Both the position numbers and the translations under genes were made by a program. Source: Nocardia asteroides (GTDB taxonomy: Bacteria; Actinomycetota; Actinomycetes; Mycobacteriales; Mycobacteriaceae). Taken from it: a stretch of 64,000 bases of DNA. Under the pieces are notes generated by a model, which saw nothing but the letters and a program-made list of their open reading frames with translations, did not search any database and had not been told where the DNA came from. The stretch covers positions 1,674,001-1,738,000 of the forward strand of contig CP082844.1 of the NCBI GenBank assembly GCA_019930625.1, read 5' to 3'. Shown here one piece after another: positions 56,413-64,000 of the stretch (position 1 is the first letter of the stretch; each line of letters begins with the position of its first letter).

Positions 56413-57990
56413 TCATTTGGTGCGCAGGAAATGCGCCTGACGTTCCGGCTCCTGCGGCAACATGTCCAGATCGAGCTGCCACGCGCTGCCGGTCCACGGA
56501 TCGAACAGCGGTGTGCCGCCGACCGTCGGCAGATGACGGCACGACTGTGACACCATCGCCACGGTGGTGTCGGCCGAATCGGATTCGTTGGCGCCGACGA
56601 TCACCACGGACAATCCGATCAGCTCGCCGCGCGTGATCAACGCGCCGATCCGCTGTGCGTCCGAGCTCTGGTAGCCGTGCGGGAAATCCGCGGCCAACAG
56701 GACCCGATGCTCGCTGGGCGGCGTGAACGCACCACTCGTGTAGGCCAACTCGGCCAGCTCGGCCGCATCCACCAGCGCTTGCAACCGCGCCGAGATGTCG
56801 GCGTGGTCGGTGATCGGCGGGCCGTTCAGCACGGGAGCGAGCAGGCCGGTGAAGCCGCTGAACGCGTCGGTCAGGTCGATGATGTCCAGCAGCGTCCGCC
56901 GCTGCGGCGCCGTGGCCAGCAGCCGCGCCAGCAACGCGCCCACCACGGGCGCGACCGCACGGGTCGATTCGGTATCGATCCACAGCGGCCGATTCAGCGG
57001 AATCGGAACGCAATACGGAATGCGCAGCGGCCCCCGGTCGAGCGCGTACAACTCGCCGAGACGGATGCCGTCGCTCGGCGCGGACGGCTTGTCCCAGGCG
57101 GGCGAGTCCCAGGAGGCCAGAGCGGGCGGCAGTACCTGGTCCGCCTCGGCGAGCTCACGCATCAGTTGCTCGGCGTCGCGCTGGTGGTTGCGCTCGGCGA
57201 TGTCGATCAATTCGTCGTGGCGTTGCTGCGCGTCACGACGTGCCTGCTCGGCTGCCGGAGTGTTCCTGGTCGCCGGATCGGACACCGCCAGCGACAGTTC
57301 GTGATCCAACCGCTTGGCCGCGTACTCGCGCGCCGAGGTCAGCGCGGCGGCCGACCGCGCCGCGTCCTCGAACACCATCCACAACCGTTCCAACCCGTGA
57401 CCGACTTCCAGCGGCACACCGGCGGTGGCGATCTGCGCGTCACCCGCCAGGGGACCGGCCATGGTGTGCGTACCGGGCTGGTCGGATTGCTCCGGCTCCG
57501 GGGACGCATCGTCGATCTCCACACCGTGGGCCGTGAGCAGCACGGCCAACCCACCCGCGTAACCCTGGCCGACGGCCCGCAGCTTCCAGGCGGGGCCGCG
57601 CCGGTACACCTCGAGGCAGATCAACGCCGTCTCACCGGACGACGGGGTGATCGCGAATTCGGCGGTCACACTGTCGTTCTCGGACAGGGCCGCCGTAACC
57701 GGCCCGAGTCCCTCGGCCCGCGCGGGCGCGGCCGGGTCAGCGCTGACCACCAAGAGCACGGCCTTCGCGTCGGCGCGCACCTCGGTGAGCGTGATCGTGA
57801 CCCCGTCGGCCGCCAAGGCGACCCCCGGCGTGGCGGGCTGGTTGTAGAAGACGAAATCGTCGCTGGAGAACACCTTCAGGTTCTCCGCGACCACCAGCGC
57901 GGAAACATCGAGGGCCGCCTCGGCTTTCGCGCTGAAACGAACGACCTCACCGGTCAGCGGGATGTTCTGACCGGCTCTCAGTTGAATCAC
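56413..57990 (-). CDS. TerD-domain protein with a large C-terminal extension
   Basis: A 525-residue protein. Residues 1-170 form a TerD/CABP domain (IQLRAGQNIPLTG, DDFVFYNQPATPGVAL, CLEVYRRGPAWKLRAVGQGYAGGL), the calcium-binding unit of tellurite-stress systems. A helical/coiled-coil region (~215-320) and a domain (~335-515) follow that recalls the FtsK-like ATPase modules described in Ter systems (RIPYCVPIPLNRPLWIDTE) but without a Walker A motif that I can see. GTG 57990 lies 28 bases after the upstream TerD stop; both are one operon. Confidence 0.82.
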   Translation of the reverse strand: MIQLRAGQNIPLTGEVVRFSAKAEAALDVSALVVAENLKVFSSDDFVFYNQPATPGVALAADGVTITLTEVRADAKAVLLVVSADPAAPARAEGLGPVTAALSENDSVTAEFAITPSSGETALICLEVYRRGPAWKLRAVGQGYAGGLAVLLTAHGVEIDDASPEPEQSDQPGTHTMAGPLAGDAQIATAGVPLEVGHGLERLWMVFEDAARSAAALTSAREYAAKRLDHELSLAVSDPATRNTPAAEQARRDAQQRHDELIDIAERNHQRDAEQLMRELAEADQVLPPALASWDSPAWDKPSAPSDGIRLGELYALDRGPLRIPYCVPIPLNRPLWIDTESTRAVAPVVGALLARLLATAPQRRTLLDIIDLTDAFSGFTGLLAPVLNGPPITDHADISARLQALVDAAELAELAYTSGAFTPPSEHRVLLAADFPHGYQSSDAQRIGALITRGELIGLSVVIVGANESDSADTTVAMVSQSCRHLPTVGGTPLFDPWTGSAWQLDLDMLPQEPERQAHFLRTK

Positions 57991-58018
57991 GTTGTCTGCC
58001 CTGCTGTCGCGCTGCGGG

Positions 58019-59434
58019 TCAACCGTTGACGAGGAACCGGCCGAGCTGCGGCACCGCCTCGCCCGGATGCTTTGCCTGGAAACCCTCGCCGAGCGCCTGC
58101 AATTTCCAGTCGCTGCCCACCCGGTACAACTTGGACATCGCCATCGCGGTGAACGGCATGCCACCGGCCAGCGTGTATCTGGCCAACTCGCCGTTGTTCG
58201 TCCCGTCGACCAGGCGGCAGAACGCGTTCTGCACCTGCTCGAAGGTGTGGCCCTTGTAGGAGGTCACGACGAACACCAGCGTGGTGATGTGCGGGGGGAT
58301 GCGGGTCAGGTCGACCAGGATCATCTCGTCGTCGCCCGCGCCCTCGCCGGTGAGGTTGTCGCCCTGGTGGCGGATGGAGCCGTCCTTGGACGTCAGCTGA
58401 CCGTAGTAGGCGACGTCCACCGGGTTCATGTCGGCGAACATGATGACCGAGGCGTCGAGGTCGATGTCGACCGTGCGGTTGCCGAACATGCCGCGGCTGC
58501 GCACCGGGTCCCAGCCGAGACCCATCTTGACGAAGGTGAGCGCGGCGCCTTCCTTGCGCAGCGTGACCCGCTGACCCTTGACCAGGCTGACCGGGCGGTC
58601 CTTGCTCAGGCTGACCTCGGCGGGCGCCTGCTGCGGCTGCGGCGGCGCGGGCTGGCCGGGCGGCGGGTAACCGGGGCCGGGGCCGGGCGGCGGCGGGTAA
58701 CCCGGACCGGGCGGTGGGTAACCCGGGCCGCCTTGTGGCGGTTGACCCGGCCCACCCTGCGGCGGATACCCGGGACCGGGCGGCGGCGGGTATCCACCGG
58801 TCGGCGCGTACTGCGATGCCTGCGGCTGGGTCGGGTACGCCGGGGTGGTCGGCGGCTGCTGCACCGGCGGCTGCTGTACCGGCGGCGGAGGCGGCGGGGC
58901 CTGCGCGGGCTGCGGAGCCTGGGCGGGGGAATCGTCGACGGTGACGCCGTGATCGGTGACCAGCGCGGCGAAACCGCCCGCGTAGCCCTGTCCGACCGCA
59001 CGCACCTTCCACGAGCCCTGGCGACGGTAGAGCTCGAGCGCGATCACGATCGACTCGGTGTTCAGCCCTTCGATCCGGTACTCGTACAGCTGGTTACCGG
59101 CCGCGTCCGACACGATCGCCGTGGGGGCGGGGAAGCTGCCGAAATTGCTGTTCGCGTCGTCCAGCGTGATCACCGCGCGAATCTGGTCGATGTCGGCGGG
59201 CACCGCGTTCAACGACACCGCCAGCGACGCGGGCTGGCCGGCGGGTGCGGGCTGAAGGTTGACGCCGGGGCCGCTGGGCTGGTTGAAGAAGACGAAGTCG
59301 GCGTCGGAACGGACCTTGCCCCGCTCGGTGACCAATAGCGCCGACAGATCCGCCGGCGCCGAGAGCTGGATGGAGATCACCACGTCATTGGTGGCCAGTG
59401 GACCGTTCTGACCCTTGGCGAGTGTTGCGGACAA
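58019..59434 (-). CDS. Double TerD-domain protein with proline-rich linker
   Basis: A 471-residue protein with two TerD domains. The first (~1-165) has DADFVFFNQPSGPGVNL and LELYRRQGSWKVRAVGQGYAGGF. A linker of about 100 residues (~180-285) is made of Gly-Tyr-Pro-Pro repeats, and the second TerD domain (~295-471) has DASVIMFADMNPVDVAYYGQL and DDEMILVDL. TTG 59434 (LSATLAKGQNGPL) is the family N-terminus, with GAAGGG just upstream; the longer frame adds nothing recognisable. It is divergent from three AIM24 genes, with 147 bases between. Confidence 0.85.
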   Translation of the reverse strand: MSATLAKGQNGPLATNDVVISIQLSAPADLSALLVTERGKVRSDADFVFFNQPSGPGVNLQPAPAGQPASLAVSLNAVPADIDQIRAVITLDDANSNFGSFPAPTAIVSDAAGNQLYEYRIEGLNTESIVIALELYRRQGSWKVRAVGQGYAGGFAALVTDHGVTVDDSPAQAPQPAQAPPPPPPVQQPPVQQPPTTPAYPTQPQASQYAPTGGYPPPPGPGYPPQGGPGQPPQGGPGYPPPGPGYPPPPGPGPGYPPPGQPAPPQPQQAPAEVSLSKDRPVSLVKGQRVTLRKEGAALTFVKMGLGWDPVRSRGMFGNRTVDIDLDASVIMFADMNPVDVAYYGQLTSKDGSIRHQGDNLTGEGAGDDEMILVDLTRIPPHITTLVFVVTSYKGHTFEQVQNAFCRLVDGTNNGELARYTLAGGMPFTAMAMSKLYRVGSDWKLQALGEGFQAKHPGEAVPQLGRFLVNG

Positions 59435-59581
59435 GTTCGACCCTTCGCTTGTCGGTGCGTTCGCCTGACACTCTACGAGAAACGCGCCGCGCGCCGCTTG
59501 TACTGAACGGACGCGCTGCCCCGACACCCCCGTGAGTATCGGTTAGGGTGACGGCACGCAAATGGAATGCGGCGATCCCCC

Positions 59582-60238
59582 GTGTTCCCGATCAAGACAG
59601 CAGGCAAACACTCCATGGCGCAACTGTTCGAGCAATCGAAGAAGGTGATCGAGGCTCATCTGGCCGGAACCAGCCTCCGCGCGATCTCCGGTTCGATGAT
59701 TGCCTACGAAGGAAACGTGCAGTTCAAGGCGGCCGGTTTCGGCGGAGGCGATGGTGTGGTCGCCGGGCTGAAGCGCAAGGCCACCGGTGAGAAATTGTCG
59801 CTGATGGAGTGCGGCGGTCACGGTCGGGTGTTCTTCGCGGTCAACGGCCAGAACGTCACCGTCGTCGACTTGAACAACGAGACGTTGCAGGTGGAGTCGC
59901 AACAACTGCTCGCGTTCGCCGGAAACCTGCGCACCGACGTGCGTTTCGCCGGATTGCGCGGTGCGTCCAGCGGGCAGGGCCTGTTCACGACGACCGTGTC
60001 CGGCCAGGGGCAGGTCGCGCTGCTCTCCGCGGGCGGTCCGCTCATCCACCTGGAGGTTTCCCCGCAGTACCCGCTGATCGTGGATCCGGACGCGTTCGTC
60101 GCGGCGCGCGGCAACCTCAACCAGTCCTTCGTCTCGGACGTGTCGTGGCGCAGTTTCGTCGGCCAGGACGCGGGTGAGGCGTTCTCGCTGCGCTGGGACG
60201 GTCAGGGCGTGGTGTTGATCCAACCGGCGGAACGGTAG
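59582..60238 (+). CDS. AIM24-family protein (copy 1)
   Basis: A protein of about 218 residues with the beta-sandwich of the AIM24/TIGR00266 family (FAGNLRTDVRFAG, FTTTVSGQGQVALLSAGG, PLIVDPDAFVAARGNLNQSF). The human and yeast relatives are mitochondrial; bacterial members often lie with ter genes. The start is uncertain: GTG 59582 (MFPIKTAG) or ATG 59567; no clear binding site. TAGGGT at 59544-59549 may be its -10 box. Confidence 0.82.
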   Translation: MFPIKTAGKHSMAQLFEQSKKVIEAHLAGTSLRAISGSMIAYEGNVQFKAAGFGGGDGVVAGLKRKATGEKLSLMECGGHGRVFFAVNGQNVTVVDLNNETLQVESQQLLAFAGNLRTDVRFAGLRGASSGQGLFTTTVSGQGQVALLSAGGPLIHLEVSPQYPLIVDPDAFVAARGNLNQSFVSDVSWRSFVGQDAGEAFSLRWDGQGVVLIQPAER

Positions 60239-60246
60239 GGCGAGCG

Positions 60247-60948
60247 GTGTTCGAAAAGGTCAACAGCAAAGTCGTCAAAGTAAACGTCGGAATGGCGGGC
60301 GGGGTGGTCGCGCGCAACGGCGCGATGCTGTTCTACACCGGCGATATTTCGTTTGCGCCCCACCAGATTCCGGGAGCGCAGGGTATGGGCGGCATGGGCG
60401 GGCTGATGGGTCTCGCGGGCCGCGCCATGGCAGGCGAGCACGAGCGCACCATGTTGGCGCAGGGCAACGGCGAGGTGCACTACGGATTCGCTGGGCTGGA
60501 GGTCCAGGTGGTGCACATGCAGCCGGGCGCCGCGTTGCGGGTCGAGGCTTCGCGCCTGCTGGCCAACACCGCCGGGTTGCAGAGTTCGGTGGTCTCGGTG
60601 ATGAGTTCGGGCGGTGGAAGCGGTGGTGGCGGCGGCCTGATGGGAGCGCTGCGTGGCGCCGCCTCAGGGGCGTTGACCGGACAGGGCATGTTCACCACCC
60701 AGCTGTCCGGGCAGGGCGCGGCGGTGCTGCTCGCGCACGGCGGATTCCTGGAACTGCAAGTGGGCGGCCCGAATCCGATCGTGGTCGACCCGCAGGCTTT
60801 CGTCGCCGCCTACGGCAACGTGCAGACCGAGCTCAAGACGGCGCTGAGCTGGCGAGACGCCGTGGGCCGCGGTTCCGGCGAGGCCATGCAGTTGCATTGC
60901 ACCGGGCAGGGCGTCGTTTACGTGCAGGCCTCCGAAGAGAAGTTGTGA
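60247..60948 (+). CDS. AIM24-family protein (copy 2)
   Basis: A 233-residue AIM24 protein starting with GTG 60247, 8 bases after copy 1. The shared core is visible (MLFYTGDISF, MFTTQLSGQGAAVLLAHGG, PIVVDPQAFVAAYGNVQTEL). It has inserts rich in Gly and Met (~43-60 and ~118-140). Its stop overlaps the start of copy 3 (GTGA). Confidence 0.88.
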   Translation: MFEKVNSKVVKVNVGMAGGVVARNGAMLFYTGDISFAPHQIPGAQGMGGMGGLMGLAGRAMAGEHERTMLAQGNGEVHYGFAGLEVQVVHMQPGAALRVEASRLLANTAGLQSSVVSVMSSGGGSGGGGGLMGALRGAASGALTGQGMFTTQLSGQGAAVLLAHGGFLELQVGGPNPIVVDPQAFVAAYGNVQTELKTALSWRDAVGRGSGEAMQLHCTGQGVVYVQASEEKL

Positions 60949-61721
60949 GCAGGGGTATGTCCCAGATCCTCAATCCCATGAATCTCGGTGAGAGCGACAA
61001 CATCCCGGGAAACAGCTACGCGTACTGCATCGACCTGAACAAGCCGTGGTTCATGCGTAAGGGCGCGATGATCGCCTACTACGGCGACATGCGGTTCCAG
61101 GTGCTCTCCCACGGGTTGCAGGGCGGCTTGCTGCACATGGTGTCGCAACAGTTCTCGGCGCCGCTGTTCACCGGCGACTACGTCGTCGCCGAGGGCCACG
61201 GCAAGCTGATCATCGGCGACCGCGGCTACGACATCAATTCCTATGACCTCGAGGACAACGGCAACCTGACCATCCGGGCGGCGAACCTGCTGGCCTTCGA
61301 GCCGGGGTTGTCGCTCAACCAATCCATCGTGCCCGGGTTCCTCACCCTCATCGGCACCGGCAAGTTCCTCGCCTCGTCCAACGGGCCGGTCATGTTCGCC
61401 GAGCCGCCGCTGCGCGTGGACCCGGAATCGCTGGTCGGCTGGGCGGACTGCCCTTCCCCGAGCCATCACTACGACCAGCGGTGGGTCACCGACTTCCTGG
61501 CCGCCGGTGCGGCGCGCCTCGGCGTCAACTCCGGTGAGGAGCGTCAATTCGAGTTCACCGGCGCGGGCACCGTACTGATCCAGTCCAGCGAGAAGGTGCT
61601 CAGCGACTCGATGCTGGTGCGCACCATCGAGGGACAGATCCAGAGCGGCATCACCGTCGGTGGCCTGCAACGACTGCAAGGGCTCATCGCGCAGCAGTTG
61701 GCCGGGCAGCAGCAGTACTGA
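60945..61721 (+). CDS. AIM24-family protein (copy 3)
   Basis: A protein of about 258 residues with the same fold (YYGDMRFQVLSHGLQGGLLHM, VVAEGHGKLIIGDRGYDIN, PLRVDPESLVGWADCPSP) and a Gln-rich helical end. GTG 60945 overlaps the previous stop; ATG 60957 is the alternative. Three consecutive paralogues suggest a hetero-oligomer made from one mRNA. Confidence 0.85.
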   Translation: MSRGMSQILNPMNLGESDNIPGNSYAYCIDLNKPWFMRKGAMIAYYGDMRFQVLSHGLQGGLLHMVSQQFSAPLFTGDYVVAEGHGKLIIGDRGYDINSYDLEDNGNLTIRAANLLAFEPGLSLNQSIVPGFLTLIGTGKFLASSNGPVMFAEPPLRVDPESLVGWADCPSPSHHYDQRWVTDFLAAGAARLGVNSGEERQFEFTGAGTVLIQSSEKVLSDSMLVRTIEGQIQSGITVGGLQRLQGLIAQQLAGQQQY

Positions 61722-61908
61722 AACGCGTGGAACATGCGCGGCGGACTCGTGTCCGACGGCGGGTGAATCTCCGTGAGCGGGCGAACCGCGTCAGAACAAC
61801 CAGCGCTCGCGGGCGGATCACATACGGACAGCAAAGGATTCGCGACGGAACGGTGAACTCGTCCCGATCCGCACCGGCGCCGGGCCACGGTCGGCGCAGA
61901 ATCGGGTC

Positions 61909-62757
61909 ATGGCTGACGTGGCGCTCTCGCCGCAGCGTCGCACGGCGCTGACGAACCTGGTCCAGGACGAATCCACCTTCGCGACGGCGTATCCGCGAGT
62001 GGCCGACTATTGGTCCACCGCATGCGGGTTGCCCGGCACCGGAGACGACATCGCCGACGCCACGTTCGACCTACACCTGCTGCACTACTTGACCGGCGGC
62101 GCCAGCACGAATCCCTACTGGGACATCGTCGCCGCCGCGGTCTCACCCGGGCCGCGGGAGCGTGCCAACCGTCCGGAGGTGAACTGCGGAAACCCGAAAG
62201 GCAGTGCGCGGCTGGCCTATGCGCAGATCGTGTTGCAAGCGGCCTACGCCTACGCGATTCCCTCTCCGGCGACATTGCGCTGGGTAGCGGATGTCGCGCA
62301 AGGCAGGCCCGTGCTGGAAATAGGTTCGGGTCGCGGCTATTGGGCGCATCAGCTCTCCCGAATCGGCGTTCCGACCAGCGCTTTCGACTCGCACCCACCG
62401 GATCGCGCGATCAACGCGGCGTTCCCTGCCGCCGCCGGGCAAACCGCGACGTGGCATCCCACCGCCACGCCGCCTTCCTCCACGGCGGATCTCGTCGCCG
62501 CCCATGCCGAAGACGTCTTGTTCCTCTGCTGGCCGCCCGGCTGGGAAAACCCCATGGCCTCGTCGTCTCTCACTGCCTACCAGGAGGCAGGTGGCTCACT
62601 GCTGCTCTACATCGGCGAACCACGCGGCGGGCGCACGGCCGACGAGACCTTCTTCGACACGTTGGAGGCCGGATGGACCCTGCTCGACCAGGACCCGGAC
62701 TACGTCTCGTGGTGGAATCTCGGCGACACGGCACAGTGCTGGCAGCGGCGACGGTGA
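61909..62757 (+). CDS. SAM-methyltransferase-like protein
   Basis: A 282-residue soluble protein with a class I methyltransferase glycine motif PVLEIGSGRGYWAHQLSRIGV (~130-150, motif I) and a later LLLYIGEPRGG strand, preceded by a helical domain of ~120 residues. The usual acidic end of motif II is weak (AFDSHPPD), so SAM binding is likely but not certain. Methyl acceptor unknown. It lies 187 bases after the AIM24 genes, a gap in which I see nothing else. Confidence 0.7.
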   Translation: MADVALSPQRRTALTNLVQDESTFATAYPRVADYWSTACGLPGTGDDIADATFDLHLLHYLTGGASTNPYWDIVAAAVSPGPRERANRPEVNCGNPKGSARLAYAQIVLQAAYAYAIPSPATLRWVADVAQGRPVLEIGSGRGYWAHQLSRIGVPTSAFDSHPPDRAINAAFPAAAGQTATWHPTATPPSSTADLVAAHAEDVLFLCWPPGWENPMASSSLTAYQEAGGSLLLYIGEPRGGRTADETFFDTLEAGWTLLDQDPDYVSWWNLGDTAQCWQRRR

Positions 62758-62764
62758 CCCCACG

Positions 62765-63562
62765 TCAGCGGAGGCGCTGGAATTCCCAGGGATCGTGCGC
62801 GCTGATCAAGGTGACTTCGTGACCGTGATCGCGGCGTAGTTCGCGCAACCGTGCCTGGGTGCCCACTCGCAGATCGTGATGGACCTCGGAGGAGGTCTGC
62901 ACGATGTCCAGGATCGGGTGCGGCTGCGGCCGCGCGTCGAGTTCGCGGTGGTAGTAGTAGGCGTCGCCACAGTGCAGCAGCCAACGTTCCCCGTCGCGGA
63001 CGGCGACCCCGGTGTGGCCCGCGGTATGGCCGCCCAGCGGGATGAGCTGGAAGTCATCGGGCAGGTCTTTCGGCTGGATCGCGTTGAAGCCGAACCATTG
63101 TCCGGTCGGGTCCGAGGGGTAGGTGACCCAGTGCGGATCGTGTGCCCAGTGCGCGGGCCGGTAACGGAAGTTCGGAGCTTCCGCTTTCGCCGCCGCGAGT
63201 TCGGCGGCGAGGACATGGACCCGCGCGTGCGGGAAGTCGGGCAATCCGCCGCAGTGATCCACGTCGAGATGAGTGAGGATGACGTGCCGCACGTCTTCGG
63301 GGTCGTAACCGAGACGCCGCACCTGCCGGACGGCGGTCTCGTCCTCGGACAGGACCGGCTGCGACAGCGCGACCCAGTCGGCGCCGAGCGTGCCCGCCGG
63401 GTCGCGGACGTCCTCCAGTCCGATGCCCGTCTCGACCAGCACCAGACCCGCGGATGCCGTCTCGACCAGCAAGCAGTGGTTCACGGCGTGGGCGGGCGCG
63501 GGTCCGTCGTAGGTGGGCTCGATCTGCCGTACCGATCCGCAATTGAGGTGATGAACTGTCAT
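62765..63562 (-). CDS. MBL-fold metallo-hydrolase
   Basis: A 265-residue metallo-beta-lactamase-fold hydrolase. The metal motif is THLDVDHCGG (~97-106, H98-x-D100-x-D102-H103), followed by HTAGHTGV, HCGDAYYYH and a C-terminal SAHDP. Asp in the second position of the motif is a variant seen in lactonase-like members. A lactone, glyoxalase-type or similar ester substrate is possible. The start is ATG 63562 on the probable transcription start. It is controlled, by layout, by the divergent MerR regulator. Confidence 0.88.
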   Translation of the reverse strand: MTVHHLNCGSVRQIEPTYDGPAPAHAVNHCLLVETASAGLVLVETGIGLEDVRDPAGTLGADWVALSQPVLSEDETAVRQVRRLGYDPEDVRHVILTHLDVDHCGGLPDFPHARVHVLAAELAAAKAEAPNFRYRPAHWAHDPHWVTYPSDPTGQWFGFNAIQPKDLPDDFQLIPLGGHTAGHTGVAVRDGERWLLHCGDAYYYHRELDARPQPHPILDIVQTSSEVHHDLRVGTQARLRELRRDHGHEVTLISAHDPWEFQRLR

Positions 63563-63569
63563 GCGGGCT

Positions 63570-63600
63570 AGTCTGTGACTTGAAGCGCGGTTCAAGTCAA
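63570..63600 (-). promoter_or_regulatory. MerR-type promoter/operator of the MBL gene
   Basis: Minus-strand TTGACT (63595-63600) and CAGACT (63570-63575) are 19 bases apart, the long spacer that MerR proteins correct by bending DNA. GACTTGAA-GCGCGG-TTCAAGTC (63577-63598), a perfect 8-bp inverted repeat, lies between them. Seven bases separate the -10 box from the ATG. Confidence 0.75.
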
Positions 63601-63609
63601 GGAGAATCG

Positions 63610-64000
63610 ATGACCGACCTGCTCGATATCGCCGAGGTCGCCGACCACGCCGGCCTCGCGCCCTCCGCACTGCGTTTCTACGAGAAGCGCGGGCTCATCG
63701 CCGCCACCGGCCGCAATGGCCTGCGCCGCACCTACCACCCCGACATCCTCGGCCGCCTCGCCCTGATCGCCTGCGCCCGCGGCGCCGGTTTCACCCTCGC
63801 CGAGATCGCCCGCTTCCTGCGCGCCTCCCCCTCCGACGCCGAACTACGCACCCGCATGGCGCAGAAAGCACAGCAACTCGACGACGACATCACCCGCCTC
63901 ATCCGCATGCGCGACAGCCTCCGCCACGCCTCCACCTGCACCCACGACCCCCTCGTCGAATGCCCGAACTTCAAATCCACCTTCGACAGCGCCGCCGACT
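63610..64000 (+). CDS. MerR-family regulator (partial, runs off the window)
   Basis: The first 130 residues of a MerR regulator with no stop before the right edge. ATG 63610 follows AAGGAG (63599-63604) by 5 bases. The winged helix is typical (LLDIAEVADHAGLAPSALRFYEKRGLI), a coiled-coil dimer helix follows, and near residue 112 there is C-THDPLVE-C-P, a C-x7-C loop spaced like the metal loop of CueR. It may sense a metal or redox state and activate the divergent MBL gene. Confidence 0.88.
   Translation, partial: MTDLLDIAEVADHAGLAPSALRFYEKRGLIAATGRNGLRRTYHPDILGRLALIACARGAGFTLAEIARFLRASPSDAELRTRMAQKAQQLDDDITRLIRMRDSLRHASTCTHDPLVECPNFKSTFDSAAD

Noticed and set aside
56677..59338. Two long plus-strand open frames opposite the TerD genes
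   Set aside because: They are rich in Arg/Gly/Val/His without domains, while the minus strand has clear TerD motifs.

Overview
The window is 64 kb of GC-rich actinobacterial chromosome, most likely from Nocardia or a close relative in the Mycobacteriales. The main evidence is the block ino1 - PadR regulator - DUF1707 proteins - DUF5318 protein - ponA1-type penicillin-binding protein - GT87 membrane protein (about 47.4-56.4 kb). This has the same order and orientation as Mycobacterium tuberculosis Rv0046c to Rv0051. An LpqH-type lipoprotein, F420-linked oxidoreductase families, glucosylglycerate hydrolase and a phosphotriesterase of the mycobacterial Php type support this. I found no rRNA, tRNA, CRISPR array, insertion sequence or prophage. 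Many genes seem to lack a 5' leader (a TANNNT box 6-8 bases before the start codon), and many ends carry long perfect hairpins without a T tract, as is usual in these bacteria.

Layout. 0-1 kb: tail of an unknown gene and an EXLDI-family gene. 1.1-6.1 kb: a tightly packed operon of a ThDP-dependent carboligase, a START/SRPBCC cyclase-like protein, a KASIII-like condensing enzyme and a PLP aminotransferase, followed by a cupin. This set resembles the core cassette that builds the carbazole nucleus in Streptomyces (neocarazostatin/carquinostatin), but no prenyltransferase or oxygenase is nearby. 6.1-19.3 kb: SdpI-like protein, leuS, an SDR enzyme, ggh, a GH25 lysozyme-like enzyme, a PhoX-type phosphatase, a membrane protein, an LpqH-like lipoprotein, an MFS transporter and a small secreted protein. 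19.5-24.7 kb: a four-gene overlapping operon ending in a TPR protein and a CHAT (caspase-like) protease, with two unrecognised proteins in front. This is the strongest candidate for an undescribed system.

24.9-39.6 kb holds metabolic and transport genes: DDN-like nitroreductase, epoxide-hydrolase-like enzyme, His-rich metal-binding protein, an amino-acid ABC transporter with fused binding protein and permease, an LLM oxidoreductase, a PucR-type regulator beside a phosphotriesterase, a sugar-ABC ATPase, an HxlR regulator divergent from a thiolase, two membrane proteins, menC, and a metalloprotease-like/DUF2786 pair in which the DUF2786 gene carries a 15-bp tandem repeat. 39.7-43 kb: binding protein and two permeases of a trehalose/maltose-type sugar importer, probably served by the ATPase at 33 kb. 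43.4-47.4 kb: a first class A PBP, two tandem GyrI-like proteins and a Phd/RelE-type toxin-antitoxin pair.

47.4-56.4 kb is the conserved cell-envelope/inositol block, with a second class A PBP. 56.4-61.7 kb is a stress locus: two TerD-domain genes divergent from three consecutive AIM24-family genes. 61.9-64 kb: a methyltransferase-like protein, an MBL-fold hydrolase and, running off the right edge, a divergent MerR regulator whose palindromic operator lies in a 19-bp promoter spacer.
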